64,000 bases of DNA from contig NZ_CP033922.1 of NCBI RefSeq assembly GCF_003815715.1, positions 1,248,501 to 1,312,500 on the forward strand, in the 5' to 3' direction. The stretch comes from Chryseobacterium sp. G0162. Lineage in GTDB: Bacteria; Bacteroidota; Bacteroidia; Flavobacteriales; Weeksellaceae. The translations under genes were made by a program, and so were the position numbers. Under the pieces are notes generated by a model, which saw only the letters and a program-made list of their open reading frames with translations, was not told the origin of the DNA and made no database searches. Shown one piece after another: positions 34,077 to 43,620 of this stretch (its first letter is position 1; each line of letters opens with the position of its first letter).

Positions 34077-34904
34077 TTATTTTTCAAGCAGTAAGCTTAC
34101 CCATTCTTCTCTCTGTAGCTGTTTTTTTAAGGTAAGACCACTTTCTTTGCACACTTCAAGAATATCATCTACATCAAAGAAACAAAGTCCTGAAAGCAAT
34201 AATTTTCCACCTTCATTCAACACAGACACATACGTTGGAATATCTGAGATCAGAATATTTCTGTTGATGTTGGCTAAAATGATGTCGAAATTTTCGTTTC
34301 CTAGATTATCTGCTGCTCCCTGCTCAATTTCCAATTCAACGCTATTTCTTGTTGCATTTTCTTTTGAATTTTCTACAGACCATTCATCAATATCGATGGC
34401 TTTTGTATCTCCGGCTCCTTGTTGTTTAGCGTAAATAGCCAATACGGAAGTTCCACATCCCATATCCAATACTTTCTTTCCATTGAAATCAATATCCATC
34501 ATTTGCTGGATCATCAGGTGGGTAGTAGGATGATGCCCTGTTCCGAATGACATTTTAGGCTGAATAATGATCTCGTGCATTCCCGGTACAGACTCATGGA
34601 ATTCTGCTCTGATGAGTACTTTATCATCAATATTGATGGGTGAAAAGTTCTTTTCCCACTCTTCATTCCAGTTGATATTCGGCATTTCTTCAAAAGAGTA
34701 CTCGATTTTTACATTTTCATTTTCAAAGATCGGAAGTGCTTTAAGCTGATCTTCATTAAATAAATCGGTCTGGATATATCCTAAAATTCCGTGAATTTCT
34801 TCTGTAAAGCTGTCAAAACCTATTTCAATAAGCTCTGCCATTAATATCTCGTTCCAAGGTTGCAATGGAGAAATCTTGAAATTGAATTCTAAATAATTTT
34901 GCAT
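34077..34904 (-). CDS. prmA: Ribosomal protein L11 methyltransferase
   Basis: 275-aa SAM-dependent enzyme that trimethylates L11. The N-terminal substrate-recognition domain covers about 1-100, then the catalytic domain with VLDMGCGTSVLAIYA near residues 145-159 and the NPPY-like NINRNIL block. GTGHHPTT (about 127-134) is a PrmA hallmark. The ATG at 34904 gives MQNYLEFNF, the usual start, and lies about 16 bp after the -7 box at 34920-34927, which excludes an in-frame ATG at 34922. Confidence 0.94.
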   Translation of the reverse strand: MQNYLEFNFKISPLQPWNEILMAELIEIGFDSFTEEIHGILGYIQTDLFNEDQLKALPIFENENVKIEYSFEEMPNINWNEEWEKNFSPINIDDKVLIRAEFHESVPGMHEIIIQPKMSFGTGHHPTTHLMIQQMMDIDFNGKKVLDMGCGTSVLAIYAKQQGAGDTKAIDIDEWSVENSKENATRNSVELEIEQGAADNLGNENFDIILANINRNILISDIPTYVSVLNEGGKLLLSGLCFFDVDDILEVCKESGLTLKKQLQREEWVSLLLEK

Positions 34905-34919
34905 GTGAATAATTTGCTG

Positions 34920-34927
34920 CAAAAATA
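34920..34927 (-). promoter_or_regulatory. -7 box of prmA
   Basis: TATTTTTG on the minus strand, about 16 bp before the chosen ATG. It overlaps the alternative upstream ATG. Confidence 0.5.
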
Positions 34928-35086
34928 CTAATGTTATTACGGTTAAAAAAATGGAAAGGGTAAGTTTTGGGTAAAGCTGAAAGATTTTGGGTTCCGTTTA
35001 TTGGAATAAGGCTTTCTTCTCTTGATTTTTTATCTCTTGCAGATTGTACTGATAACGCAGATAAAAAGGTGTTTGTTTTATTTAGG

Positions 35087-35150
35087 TTTTGGCTAAAGCC
35101 ATTGGAATTTGACATTATAAAGAAAGCGGACTAAAGTCCGCTTCTATTGA
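35087..35150. repeat. Bipartite palindromic intergenic repeat, copy 2
   Basis: It carries GGCTAAAGCC, a spacer, then AAGCGGACTAAAGTCCGCTT and TCTATTGA, matching copy 1 at 21717-21783. The G-C pair replaces the A-T pair of copy 1, so base pairing is kept. The rest of the prmA-SDR spacer shows no gene. Confidence 0.75.
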
Positions 35151-35228
35151 ATTTCTTTGTGTATAATTTAAAATTGGATAGAATTGTTTTATGACAACTT
35201 TAACCCCTTGAATTTTAAACTTTACTTC

Positions 35229-35942
35229 TTATGGATTGGTAGAGAAAATAGAACCATTAGCAATTAGCGCTCTTCTGTTCATTTTCAGGATATCTCTTAC
35301 CCATTCTGCGAAGTCTTCAGGCTGTAATACTTTGTCTGGATTTCCGTCTGTAAGTCCGCCCTGGATACTCATGTCAGAAGCAATCGTACTTGGCGTCAAT
35401 GTGATTACACGGATGTTTTGTTTTCTCCATTCTGCCATCATTGATTGAGATAAAGAAACGACAGCTGCTTTTGAAGCGGCATAGGCAGACATATTTGGAC
35501 CTCCTTTTAATCCTGCAGTAGAAGCAACATTCACGATATCTCCTTCTCCTTTAGCTTTCATAAATGGATGAACTGCTTTAGCAGCATAGTACACTCCAAA
35601 TAAATTAGTTTTAATCACCTGCTCCCAAGTTTCAGACGGCATCTCTTCAATAGTTCCGAAATCTCCGATTCCCGCATTGTTCACAAGGATATCTACTCCG
35701 CCTAGTTTTTCAGCTAAAGTTTCAATTCCTGCTTTTACCGCTGCTTCATCATCAATAGAGAATATTGCATATGCAGAGTTTACTCCTAGTTTTTGGATTT
35801 CGTCAACTGTATTTTTAAGATTTTCTTCATTTCTTCCTGTAATGGCAACGTTCACTCCTTCATTCGCCAAAGCCAGTGCTACAGCTTTTCCTAGTCCTCT
35901 TCCACCACCTGTTACGATGGCATTTTTTCCATTTATATTCAT
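35229..35942 (-). CDS. Short-chain dehydrogenase/reductase (3-ketoacyl reductase-like)
   Basis: 237-aa NAD(P)-dependent SDR. The cofactor motif TGGGRGLG is at 11-18, NNAG at 88-91, catalytic Ser141, and Tyr154 with Lys158 in YAASK. It most resembles FabG-type 3-oxoacyl reductases, but a fatty-acid role is not shown, as no fab gene is nearby. The ATG at 35942 lies about 20 bp after an exact -7 box at 35964-35971, which excludes an in-frame start at 35966. Confidence 0.92.
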   Translation of the reverse strand: MNINGKNAIVTGGGRGLGKAVALALANEGVNVAITGRNEENLKNTVDEIQKLGVNSAYAIFSIDDEAAVKAGIETLAEKLGGVDILVNNAGIGDFGTIEEMPSETWEQVIKTNLFGVYYAAKAVHPFMKAKGEGDIVNVASTAGLKGGPNMSAYAASKAAVVSLSQSMMAEWRKQNIRVITLTPSTIASDMSIQGGLTDGNPDKVLQPEDFAEWVRDILKMNRRALIANGSIFSTNP

Positions 35943-35963
35943 AGTGTAATACTTTTCGTAAGA

Positions 35964-35971
35964 CAAAGTTA
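35964..35971 (-). promoter_or_regulatory. -7 box of the SDR gene
   Basis: TAACTTTG on the minus strand matches TAnnTTTG. Confidence 0.55.
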
Positions 35972-36247
35972 CGAAAGAACATTTTTATGGAATGGAAAGA
36001 AAGGAGATTTAATAGTTTTTTAATGGTTTTCAGAGGAATATTGAAAACTTAGGTTTTACTAAAGGCAAAAAAGTCTAAAACACTTAAGCAAAATAGAAGT
36101 TATTATGACACTTAAGTTTTATAAAATCATAGATTTTATCTTATGTGAACTTTTATCCAAAATTGTACAAATCTTTACTATTCTAAAACAGCAAAATAAT
36201 CTTTTGGGACTTTTGTGGTTTAAACTCTTCAACATAAATCCAAAATA

Positions 36248-36275
36248 AAACCGGCTCATAGACAACCGGTTTATA
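36248..36275 (-). terminator. Terminator after the phosphoesterase gene
   Basis: AAACCGG-ctcatagaca-ACCGGTTT-type stem in the 370-bp gap. The rest of the gap is AT-rich with short inverted repeats (CACTTAAG twice) and no gene. Confidence 0.65.
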
Positions 36276-36310
36276 AATCTAAAAAAATTATAGTAAAAAA
36301 ATGAAAAGGC

Positions 36311-37900
36311 TTAAGGAATCTGGATGGCATTCTGTACTTCAAATTCTTCTGAAGCTGAGAATTGATTTCCATACATGTCTACGGCTCTCACCTCAACTTT
36401 ATGCTTTCCTAAGGCTAGTTTTTTAGGAAAATCTGCTTCCCAGATATGTTTTGACATTTCAGGATTGGAAGGTCTTCTTCCCTGTAGAATTTTCTCTGTA
36501 GTATCCCATTTAAAAACGGAAAGAGCAAAATTTGGATCTATAGTTTCATCATATTCCATTTCTTCCCATTTGCCATTGTCTATTCTGTATTCCACTTTGT
36601 CTTTTTTGCTTCCCATGAAAAAGTTAGCCAACACTTTTGCAGAAGTTTTTGACGGGAACGGAATTACTTTCGGAACATACAATTTGATCTGATAATCATC
36701 CGGTTTTCCGGCAGTCTTATATTTTACTTTGTATTGATTATCAGTGAAACTGATAAATGAATAGCCTTTTGCAGTTCCGTCTCTCATGGTTGAAGTAGGA
36801 AGCCCAGCTTCATCAGCCGTTCCGGAATACCAATCTCCGCAAGTGGTTCCTACGTTATACTCATGCAGTTCTTTGATCCCATTCCAACCTGCTTTTTTTC
36901 CGTAGAAAATTTGTTGCTGAATATGAGTATGAGCTGACAAAAGCAATACATTCTGGAAAGGATTCAGGAAATCGAATAATTTCTGACGGTCTGCATTTCT
37001 GAAACTATCTTCGTTATTATGCTCCAGCGGAATATGGAAAGACACTACGATCAATTTGTTTTTATCAACCAATTTTAAATCGTTTTCGATGAACTGAAGC
37101 TGATCTTCACGGAAGCCACCCCAATATCCTTTTCCGTCTCTTGGATCAGGATACAGAATATCATCTAAAATAATGAAGTGTACATTTCCGTAGTTGAATG
37201 AGTAATTGGCAGGGCCAAAATTGGATTCAAAAGTTTCATCTGAAAATTGATCTTCTTTAGCATCATAGTTCATGTCATGGTTCCCCATTACATTATACCA
37301 AGGCAATCCTACTTCCTTCATTACATCAGCATAAGGTTTCTGCAGGCTAAGGTTATCTCCTACCAAATCTCCTAAACTGATTCCTAATACCGCATTCTTT
37401 TTGGTATTTTTCACCTCGTTTACGATTCCTCTTTTAAAATAATCCAATTCTTTTTCTGTATAAGGCTGTGGATCTCCAAAAACCAGAATATCAAAGTTTT
37501 TGTTTTCATTCTGTTTGTAAAGTGGGAAATTCAATTCTTTAGGAAGTTCACCTGTTGGAGCAACACCTTTATATTTAAAATCTGCCGGAGAACCTTTGGG
37601 TTTGTGATGGTAATAGAACTGTGGCAGATTATTGCTGTTTAAAGCAGTTTGATATCCTGATGGTTTGATAACAAAAATTGTCTGATCTTCCTGAACTGGC
37701 AGACTGTAACGTCCATTTTTATCGGTTAATACCACCTGAATACCATTGGAAACTGCTACCCCTTCAATTCCTTTTTCGCGGTTTTCTTTCTTTTGGTTCT
37801 TGTTACTGTCTTCATATACATATCCTGAAACAGAAGACTGGGAAAAAGCCATTGCTGATACCAGCATGCATGGCATTAAAAGTTTTATATTGATACTCAT
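36311..37900 (-). CDS. Secreted calcineurin-like phosphoesterase
   Basis: 529-aa exported protein: signal peptide (to about residue 20), a MetallophosN-type beta-sandwich (VSGYVYEDSNKNQKKEN...), a central metallophosphoesterase domain, and a C-terminal beta domain. The catalytic metal ligands are FGDPQPY (first Asp), LGDLVGDN, MGNHDMN, and SAHTHIQ for the last His pair. It is the third gene of the susC-susD operon, so I infer that it attacks a phosphate ester taken up or captured by this SusC/D pair. Substrate unknown. Confidence 0.9.
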   Translation of the reverse strand: MSINIKLLMPCMLVSAMAFSQSSVSGYVYEDSNKNQKKENREKGIEGVAVSNGIQVVLTDKNGRYSLPVQEDQTIFVIKPSGYQTALNSNNLPQFYYHHKPKGSPADFKYKGVAPTGELPKELNFPLYKQNENKNFDILVFGDPQPYTEKELDYFKRGIVNEVKNTKKNAVLGISLGDLVGDNLSLQKPYADVMKEVGLPWYNVMGNHDMNYDAKEDQFSDETFESNFGPANYSFNYGNVHFIILDDILYPDPRDGKGYWGGFREDQLQFIENDLKLVDKNKLIVVSFHIPLEHNNEDSFRNADRQKLFDFLNPFQNVLLLSAHTHIQQQIFYGKKAGWNGIKELHEYNVGTTCGDWYSGTADEAGLPTSTMRDGTAKGYSFISFTDNQYKVKYKTAGKPDDYQIKLYVPKVIPFPSKTSAKVLANFFMGSKKDKVEYRIDNGKWEEMEYDETIDPNFALSVFKWDTTEKILQGRRPSNPEMSKHIWEADFPKKLALGKHKVEVRAVDMYGNQFSASEEFEVQNAIQIP

Positions 37901-37924
37901 TTTTTATTTTTTTATTGGTTATAC

Positions 37925-39376
37925 TTATTTACTCCACCAAACTTTTACATTGATATCATCGCCTCCCATCTGCTGAACTGCAGCCTGGTAGTTATCTTTA
38001 TTCAGTACTCTGGTATTCGTTGGGTACATTAATCGCTGGGGAAGATTTCCACCATTTAAAAGACCTCCGTTGTTAGGAAGTTCCGGGAATCCTGTTCTCC
38101 TTTTTTCAAACCATTGCTGCTGATCTACAAAGAATAAAGCGACATATTTCTGAAGCATAATTTTCTTCATATCTCCGGTTCCAAATGCTACCACCGGATT
38201 ATCAAAGTAATTGGCCGGAACTACAGCTCCCCATTGTTCAATAGCAGCTTTTACTCCGTTTTCATAATAGGTTTTTGCACTTCCTTGTATCACTCCTTTG
38301 AATGCTAATTCAGATAATGTAAACTGAAGTTCTGCATAAGGATACACTAAAATTTTCAATGGTGCTTTTGCCAGGTTTTGATTAAGATTGGATGGCTGGT
38401 AATTAAATACAGTTCCAAATTTATATCCTGATGGTGCTCCTAAATATCCTATATTATTATTGTTTGGATCTTTTGCCTGCGAAAAGAACATAGCCATACG
38501 AGGATCATTATTAGCTTTCAGCGTTTCTACAAAAAATTCTGAAGCAGCTCTACCTGTAGTAAAATCCTGAGGTCTTGCAATAGGCGTCATTAAAGGAAAA
38601 ATCCCTGTTATATCTACTTTTACCCCATCTGCATTACTTTGAAAAATAGGATATGTTGTTGGATTGCTAATAATCTCCTGAATTCTTGCCTTCACGTTCA
38701 CTTCTCCATCCTTACTCAAGATTCTGATCAACAATCTCAAAGAAAGAGAATTACAGAATTTTTTCCAGCCTAGAATTCCGTTGGCAGCATCTGTATCTGC
38801 TTTAAAGAACAAATCTCCCCCGGTAAGTGCTTTATTAGCAACAAAAAGAGAGTTTGCTGTTTTTAAATCATCCAATAACTTGATATAAATATCCTTTTGT
38901 CTGTCAAATTTCGGATACATGATTTTGTCATCCAGCTGTGAAGCTTCAGAAAAGGGAATATCTCCATAGGTATCCGTAAGATTAGAGTAAATCCAGGCAT
39001 TCAGTACCATCGAAATAGCCTGGTAGTTTTTATCACCTTCAGAAATGGCTGCCTTCTTAAGATCATCCACCTGTTTAAGCCATCGGTAAGAATTGTCCCA
39101 AAAACCGTTTCCAGTTTTTTCTGTTAAATAGTAACGGCTCAATGAATTTCCTTCATTGGGAAAATCTAAAGAAACCTGCATAAGATCAAAGGTTAGATCA
39201 TTAGCTCTATTGTACCCTACTGCAGACATATTGTACTGAATAGGAACCAGCAAGGCACTGGCAACCGGTACATTAATTCTACTTGTATCTTTATTGATCT
39301 CATCAAGACTTCTGTCACACGAAACAGTACTGCCCATAAGAGCAAGAAATGAAGATATATAGATTAACTTTTTCAT
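37925..39376 (-). CDS. SusD/RagB-like nutrient-binding lipoprotein
   Basis: 483-aa surface lipoprotein with lipobox (MGSTVSC; Cys at about residue 20). The SusD-like pattern is visible: N-terminal helical repeats, the block MVLNAWIYSNLTDTYGDIPFSEA near 105-125 and a C-terminal WWSK. It binds the ligand above the SusC pore. It lies 11 bp after susC and 24 bp before the phosphoesterase. It belongs to the SusD-2 group, which often serves in peptide or phosphorylated substrate uptake, though no ligand is proven. Confidence 0.92.
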   Translation of the reverse strand: MKKLIYISSFLALMGSTVSCDRSLDEINKDTSRINVPVASALLVPIQYNMSAVGYNRANDLTFDLMQVSLDFPNEGNSLSRYYLTEKTGNGFWDNSYRWLKQVDDLKKAAISEGDKNYQAISMVLNAWIYSNLTDTYGDIPFSEASQLDDKIMYPKFDRQKDIYIKLLDDLKTANSLFVANKALTGGDLFFKADTDAANGILGWKKFCNSLSLRLLIRILSKDGEVNVKARIQEIISNPTTYPIFQSNADGVKVDITGIFPLMTPIARPQDFTTGRAASEFFVETLKANNDPRMAMFFSQAKDPNNNNIGYLGAPSGYKFGTVFNYQPSNLNQNLAKAPLKILVYPYAELQFTLSELAFKGVIQGSAKTYYENGVKAAIEQWGAVVPANYFDNPVVAFGTGDMKKIMLQKYVALFFVDQQQWFEKRRTGFPELPNNGGLLNGGNLPQRLMYPTNTRVLNKDNYQAAVQQMGGDDINVKVWWSK

Positions 39377-39387
39377 TTTTTTTGATT

Positions 39388-42363
39388 TTAAAATTTAACA
39401 TTTAACTGGAAACCAATAGTTCTTGCCTGAGGTAACTGACCCATCTCAACTCCCGGGGTAATGGTAGAATCATCCAAAGTAGCCGCTTCCGGATCGAATA
39501 ATGGGAACTTTGTCCACATCCAAAGATTTCTTCCGAATACAGCAAGGGTAATATCTGTAAGCTTTAAAGGCTCAACAATTGATTTCGGGAAAGAATAAGA
39601 GATTCTGGCATCTCTCAACTTAAGGAATGAAGTATCAAATGAATTGGTTTCCACGTTTGCTCTTCTGTAGTAATCTCCATAATAAGTAGCAACAGGAATC
39701 CCTTTTGTATTAGGTGAAAAGCTTCCATCAGGATTCTGAACCACTCCCTGGCCAACGATTAAACCGCCCGGGTTATCTCTTCCCACAAGGGTATGGGTAA
39801 GTTTCCCCTGTTCAGACATCTTGTGATGGGAGTGAGAGTAAGCAATTCCTTTGTACTGACCGTCAAAAGAGAAACTCACTGTAATATTTTTGTATTTGAA
39901 TTCATTCTGAAGACCTGCCCTCCACTTCGGATAAGCATTTCCTATTTTTTTCATTTCGGTAGACTTCGCGGTTAAACCATCTTTTGCATCATAGATAACC
40001 TGACCATCCGGTGAATACAATAACCCTGCACCATACATATCTCCCAGAGAACCGCCTACTATAGCATCATAGAACACTACACCTCCTATACTTCCCATGG
40101 TATAAGGTTTTCCGTTATATTCTTCCGGAAGGGAAAGGATCTTGTTTCGGTTCATAGACCAGTTTGCACTTACATTCCATGAGAAGTTTTTGTTCTTGAT
40201 TGGATAAGCATTTAAAGTCATTTCAATTCCTCTGTTTCTCAATTCACCAGCATTGATAATTCTTTTATTATATCCTGTTTCATACAACATTGGAATAATG
40301 ATAGACTGATCTTTAGAGTTATTCTGATACGCTGTAAAATTGAAAGTCAACCTGTTTTTAAGAAGAGTAAAGTCCATACCTCCTTCAATATTGGTAATCA
40401 TTTCAGGTTTCAGGTTTGGATTTGGATATAGCAGCGGAGATTCTACAGACCCAACGAAACCGCTATTTTCATAATACTTGTCCAGCATATAAGTATAAGT
40501 ATCGTTCCCTACTTTAGACCATGATAATCTTAGTTTCCAGAAGTTTAAATTATCTGATTTTAGCTTAAAAATATCCGATAATATAAAAGATGATGATACA
40601 GAAGGATAAAAATATGATCTGTTATGAGCAGGAAGTGTACTGCTCCAATCATTTCTGGCTGTAACATCCAGGAAAATCATGTCTTTATAGCTGAAGTTAG
40701 CCAATGCATATGCACTGTTTACCTGATTATCATTAGGCTTTGGCAATTTGTATTCTACCTGCAGAGCATTAGAAAGCTGGTAAAGCCCTGCTTTGTTAAG
40801 TCCGTTTCCTCTGTAATCATTCATGGTATATTCATGATACCTGATATTTCCTCCAGCTGAAGCTGTTATCCCAATGTTACCGAATTTATTTTTATAGGTG
40901 AATAAAACATCATTATTCAGATCCATGTATCGGATGTACTGTTCCCTGTAATATCCTTTCGCATAGTTGGCAGAGCTCCATGGTCTTCTTTGGGTACGGA
41001 GTTCATTATTCCATTCTAAACCTGTTTTATAGGCTACATCAAGGTTTTTTGCCAATTGATAGCTGACATTAATATTTCCGGTAATTGTTTTCTTATTGGT
41101 TCCGTTCAGGTTTTCATAGGCAATCAGATAAGGATTGTCGATATAAGAGCTGAAAGGGTGAATCTGATCTACCTGATCCTGTCCTTTCTTCCAGATAGGT
41201 CTGTACCAGGCAAGATCTACGTTTGGATTCTGGAAAATCATAAAATAGGAGATCGACTGGTTGTTATATCCCGTTGCAGGAAGGTTATCACTTTTCGTCT
41301 GGCTAAAGTTAATCTTAGTTCCTATTTTCAGTCTGCTGCTTAGTTTATGGTCTAAGGATAAAGCCACGTTGAATCTGTCCAGGCCTGTATTAGGCATCAT
41401 CCATTCATTTTTCAGATAACTGAGTGATGTCCTGAAAGCTGTAGTTTCATTGGAATGTTCTACAGATAAGCTATTTGAATAATTAGATCCTACCTGCCAA
41501 AAATCTTTAATATTATTTTTATAAGGTCTCCAAAGCTGTCTTTCTAAACTTTGACCTTCTCGGTTGGGATCATATTGAAAATAATATTGTCCGTCAAACT
41601 TCGGTCCGAAAGCACTACTGGTAGAACCTGTATTCACCCCATCAGGAGATGCATTATAAGAGTAATAATAATTCCCGTTTTTATCTCTCTGCTGAGTTCC
41701 CTGCCCGTATTCATATTGATAATCCGGCCATTTCAATACGGAATCATAACTTGAATAAGAATTGAAGGCAACCTGAACCCTTCCTTTTTTACTTTTTCCG
41801 GATTTGGTCGTAATCATAATGGCTCCTCTTGAGCCTCTTGAACCGTATAAGGCTGATGCTGTAGGTCCTTTAAGGATAGAGATAGATTCAATATCATCAG
41901 GATTAATGCTATTAAAACTGTCTCCGTAATCAATAGGTAAATCCCCTCCTGAACCTGCTCCATAAGCCGCTGTGCCGGTTCCTGTTTTTTTTCCACTCAA
42001 AGGAACGCCGTCCACCACAATTAAAGCATCATTATTCCCCATATTCATAGAAATATCTCCACGAAGGGTGATACGGCTTGTACCCAAAGGTCCCGCTCCG
42101 GCGGTCTGAATCTTTAATCCAGCTACTTTCCCTTCTAACGCCTGTGCCCAGTTATTATTTTGGGTTCTTAGAATTTCTTCTGAGGTAACTGTCTGGGTAG
42201 AATACCCTAAAGACTTATCATGCCTTTTAATTCCCAAAGCGGTCACAACTACTTCGTCAAGTCCTTTAATAGTGTCTTTTTTAGCTTTTTGCTGAGCGGT
42301 CAGATTGGCGCTGAATAATCCTAACAGCGACAAAACCAACAACTTTTGTGTCTCTTTACGCAT
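39388..42363 (-). CDS. SusC/RagA TonB-dependent outer membrane transporter
   Basis: 991-aa TonB-linked transporter. It has a signal peptide (to about 24) and a TonB box region GLDEVVVTALGIKRHDKS near 34-51. The plug has ESISILKGPTASALYGSRGSRGAIMITTK near 160-190, and a long beta barrel ends in a C-terminal aromatic strand (GFQLNVKF). Unlike many SusC proteins it lacks the N-terminal carboxypeptidase-like domain. It moves a bulky ligand into the periplasm using TonB energy. A -7 box lies 17 bp upstream. Confidence 0.95.
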   Translation of the reverse strand: MRKETQKLLVLSLLGLFSANLTAQQKAKKDTIKGLDEVVVTALGIKRHDKSLGYSTQTVTSEEILRTQNNNWAQALEGKVAGLKIQTAGAGPLGTSRITLRGDISMNMGNNDALIVVDGVPLSGKKTGTGTAAYGAGSGGDLPIDYGDSFNSINPDDIESISILKGPTASALYGSRGSRGAIMITTKSGKSKKGRVQVAFNSYSSYDSVLKWPDYQYEYGQGTQQRDKNGNYYYSYNASPDGVNTGSTSSAFGPKFDGQYYFQYDPNREGQSLERQLWRPYKNNIKDFWQVGSNYSNSLSVEHSNETTAFRTSLSYLKNEWMMPNTGLDRFNVALSLDHKLSSRLKIGTKINFSQTKSDNLPATGYNNQSISYFMIFQNPNVDLAWYRPIWKKGQDQVDQIHPFSSYIDNPYLIAYENLNGTNKKTITGNINVSYQLAKNLDVAYKTGLEWNNELRTQRRPWSSANYAKGYYREQYIRYMDLNNDVLFTYKNKFGNIGITASAGGNIRYHEYTMNDYRGNGLNKAGLYQLSNALQVEYKLPKPNDNQVNSAYALANFSYKDMIFLDVTARNDWSSTLPAHNRSYFYPSVSSSFILSDIFKLKSDNLNFWKLRLSWSKVGNDTYTYMLDKYYENSGFVGSVESPLLYPNPNLKPEMITNIEGGMDFTLLKNRLTFNFTAYQNNSKDQSIIIPMLYETGYNKRIINAGELRNRGIEMTLNAYPIKNKNFSWNVSANWSMNRNKILSLPEEYNGKPYTMGSIGGVVFYDAIVGGSLGDMYGAGLLYSPDGQVIYDAKDGLTAKSTEMKKIGNAYPKWRAGLQNEFKYKNITVSFSFDGQYKGIAYSHSHHKMSEQGKLTHTLVGRDNPGGLIVGQGVVQNPDGSFSPNTKGIPVATYYGDYYRRANVETNSFDTSFLKLRDARISYSFPKSIVEPLKLTDITLAVFGRNLWMWTKFPLFDPEAATLDDSTITPGVEMGQLPQARTIGFQLNVKF

Positions 42364-42379
42364 TTCCTTTTTGTTTGCG

Positions 42380-42387
42380 CAAAATTA
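42380..42387 (-). promoter_or_regulatory. -7 box of the susC-susD-phosphoesterase operon
   Basis: TAATTTTG on the minus strand fits TAnnTTTG. Confidence 0.5.
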
Positions 42388-42640
42388 AAACGACATTATG
42401 AGTATGATTTTAACAACATTTTAACGTTTATTAAATGTTCATTGAATAATATATTAAGTATTTCTTAACAATATTAGGCAAAACCCTAACTCACAACCAC
42501 TTAATAAATTAAGAATTTTTAACACTATTTTCAATTTCCGCTTATTTGTGTATCTTTATTGTCTTGCCCTGAGATAATATAAGATCAAACAATTGAATAC
42601 ATTGATTTTATGATCCTTACAAATAAGAACTTTTATACAA

Positions 42641-42673
42641 CAAAAGCCTGCCCTTGAAAGGACAGACTTTAGA
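42641..42673 (-). terminator. Terminator after the glycerophosphodiesterase gene
   Basis: On the minus strand AGtCTGtCCT and AGGgCAGgCT arms with G-U pairs are followed by TTTTG. Confidence 0.7.
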
Positions 42674-42701
42674 AAATTATGGGTTGTTATTTTGCTTACT
42701 G

Positions 42702-43448
42702 TTATTTATTTTTCAGCTGCTCAGGAATGTTTGTTGTTACAAAACCGATTCCCTGCTTTTTCAATTCATCATATACAGCAATATCGTTTACTGTCCATGA
42801 ATTGGTGATAAGTCCTAACGTTTTTGCTTCAGCAATCCATGTTGGATTTTTCTGGAAAACACTGTAGTGATAATCCATCCCGTCAAGACCTTCTTTTTTG
42901 ATCTGCTCCGGTGACAATTCTCCATTCAGATACTGAACTTTAAATGATGGTGCCAGTTTTTTGATCTCTTTACAGATATTCAGACTGAAAGAAATAAATT
43001 CACTTTGAGATTCCAGCTTCATATCCTTAATCATCTTGATTGTCTTTTGTGTGATCTCATTTTCAATCTCAGGCGTTTTAGCCGGTTTGATCTCTACAAT
43101 CAGTTTTACGGAAGCATCTTTTTTCCCTTGTTTTAAATAATCCTTTAAAGTTGGAAACTTCTCTCCGTTTGATAATTTTAAAGCTTCTAATTCTTTGAAT
43201 GATGTTTCAGAGATTTCCATTTTACCGTGATGCTCATCATGATTGATGACCAATACTCCGTCTTTTGTCATTCTCACATCAAATTCGGAACCGTAAACTT
43301 TTAATTTCTGTGCATTTTCTAACGATGTAATAGAATTTTCCGTTGTAGGAGGCTGAGCCTGGAAATATCCTCTATGGGCAATGATCTGGGTTTGTGCTTT
43401 CATTAAAACTGTACTTAAAACTGCTAACCCTAAGATAAAATTTTTCAT
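42702..43448 (-). CDS. Secreted glycerophosphodiester phosphodiesterase
   Basis: 248-aa exported enzyme with signal peptide (MKNFILGLAVLSTVLMKAQ) that splits glycerophosphodiesters to glycerol-3-phosphate and an alcohol. The GDPD signature HRGYFQAQPPTTENS is at residues 25-39, with EFDVRMTKDGVLVINHD just after and FISFSLNICKEI further on. Length is typical of the glpQ/ugpQ group with signal. It neighbours a SusC/D-phosphoesterase operon, which fits a phosphodiester-scavenging theme. Confidence 0.93.
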   Translation of the reverse strand: MKNFILGLAVLSTVLMKAQTQIIAHRGYFQAQPPTTENSITSLENAQKLKVYGSEFDVRMTKDGVLVINHDEHHGKMEISETSFKELEALKLSNGEKFPTLKDYLKQGKKDASVKLIVEIKPAKTPEIENEITQKTIKMIKDMKLESQSEFISFSLNICKEIKKLAPSFKVQYLNGELSPEQIKKEGLDGMDYHYSVFQKNPTWIAEAKTLGLITNSWTVNDIAVYDELKKQGIGFVTTNIPEQLKNK

Positions 43449-43529
43449 AATATAATTTAGATAATTAAAACAAAGTCCTGAAACTTTTGATAAAGGTAAT
43501 TATTATAGGACTTATTGAGAAATATAAAA

Positions 43530-43595
43530 CCACAAAAGAAAGGTCTTAATCTTGTATTTTTAGAATACCTTTCTTAAAAATCCTGTCTTTTGTGG
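43530..43595. repeat. Nested hairpin after the Oar-like receptor gene
   Basis: CCACAAAAGA (43530) pairs with TCTTTTGTGG (43586-43595), and an inner pair AAGAAAGGT / ACCTTTCTT lies inside. It sits in the spacer between the Oar-like gene and GDPD and could act as the terminator. Confidence 0.55.
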
Positions 43596-43620
43596 CAACC
43601 AACTATTATTTTATAATTTC

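Noticed and set aside
34825..35115. 96-aa minus-strand ORF between prmA and the SDR gene
   Set aside because: It overlaps the prmA start, its promoter and the palindromic repeat; no motif or plausible start signal supports it.
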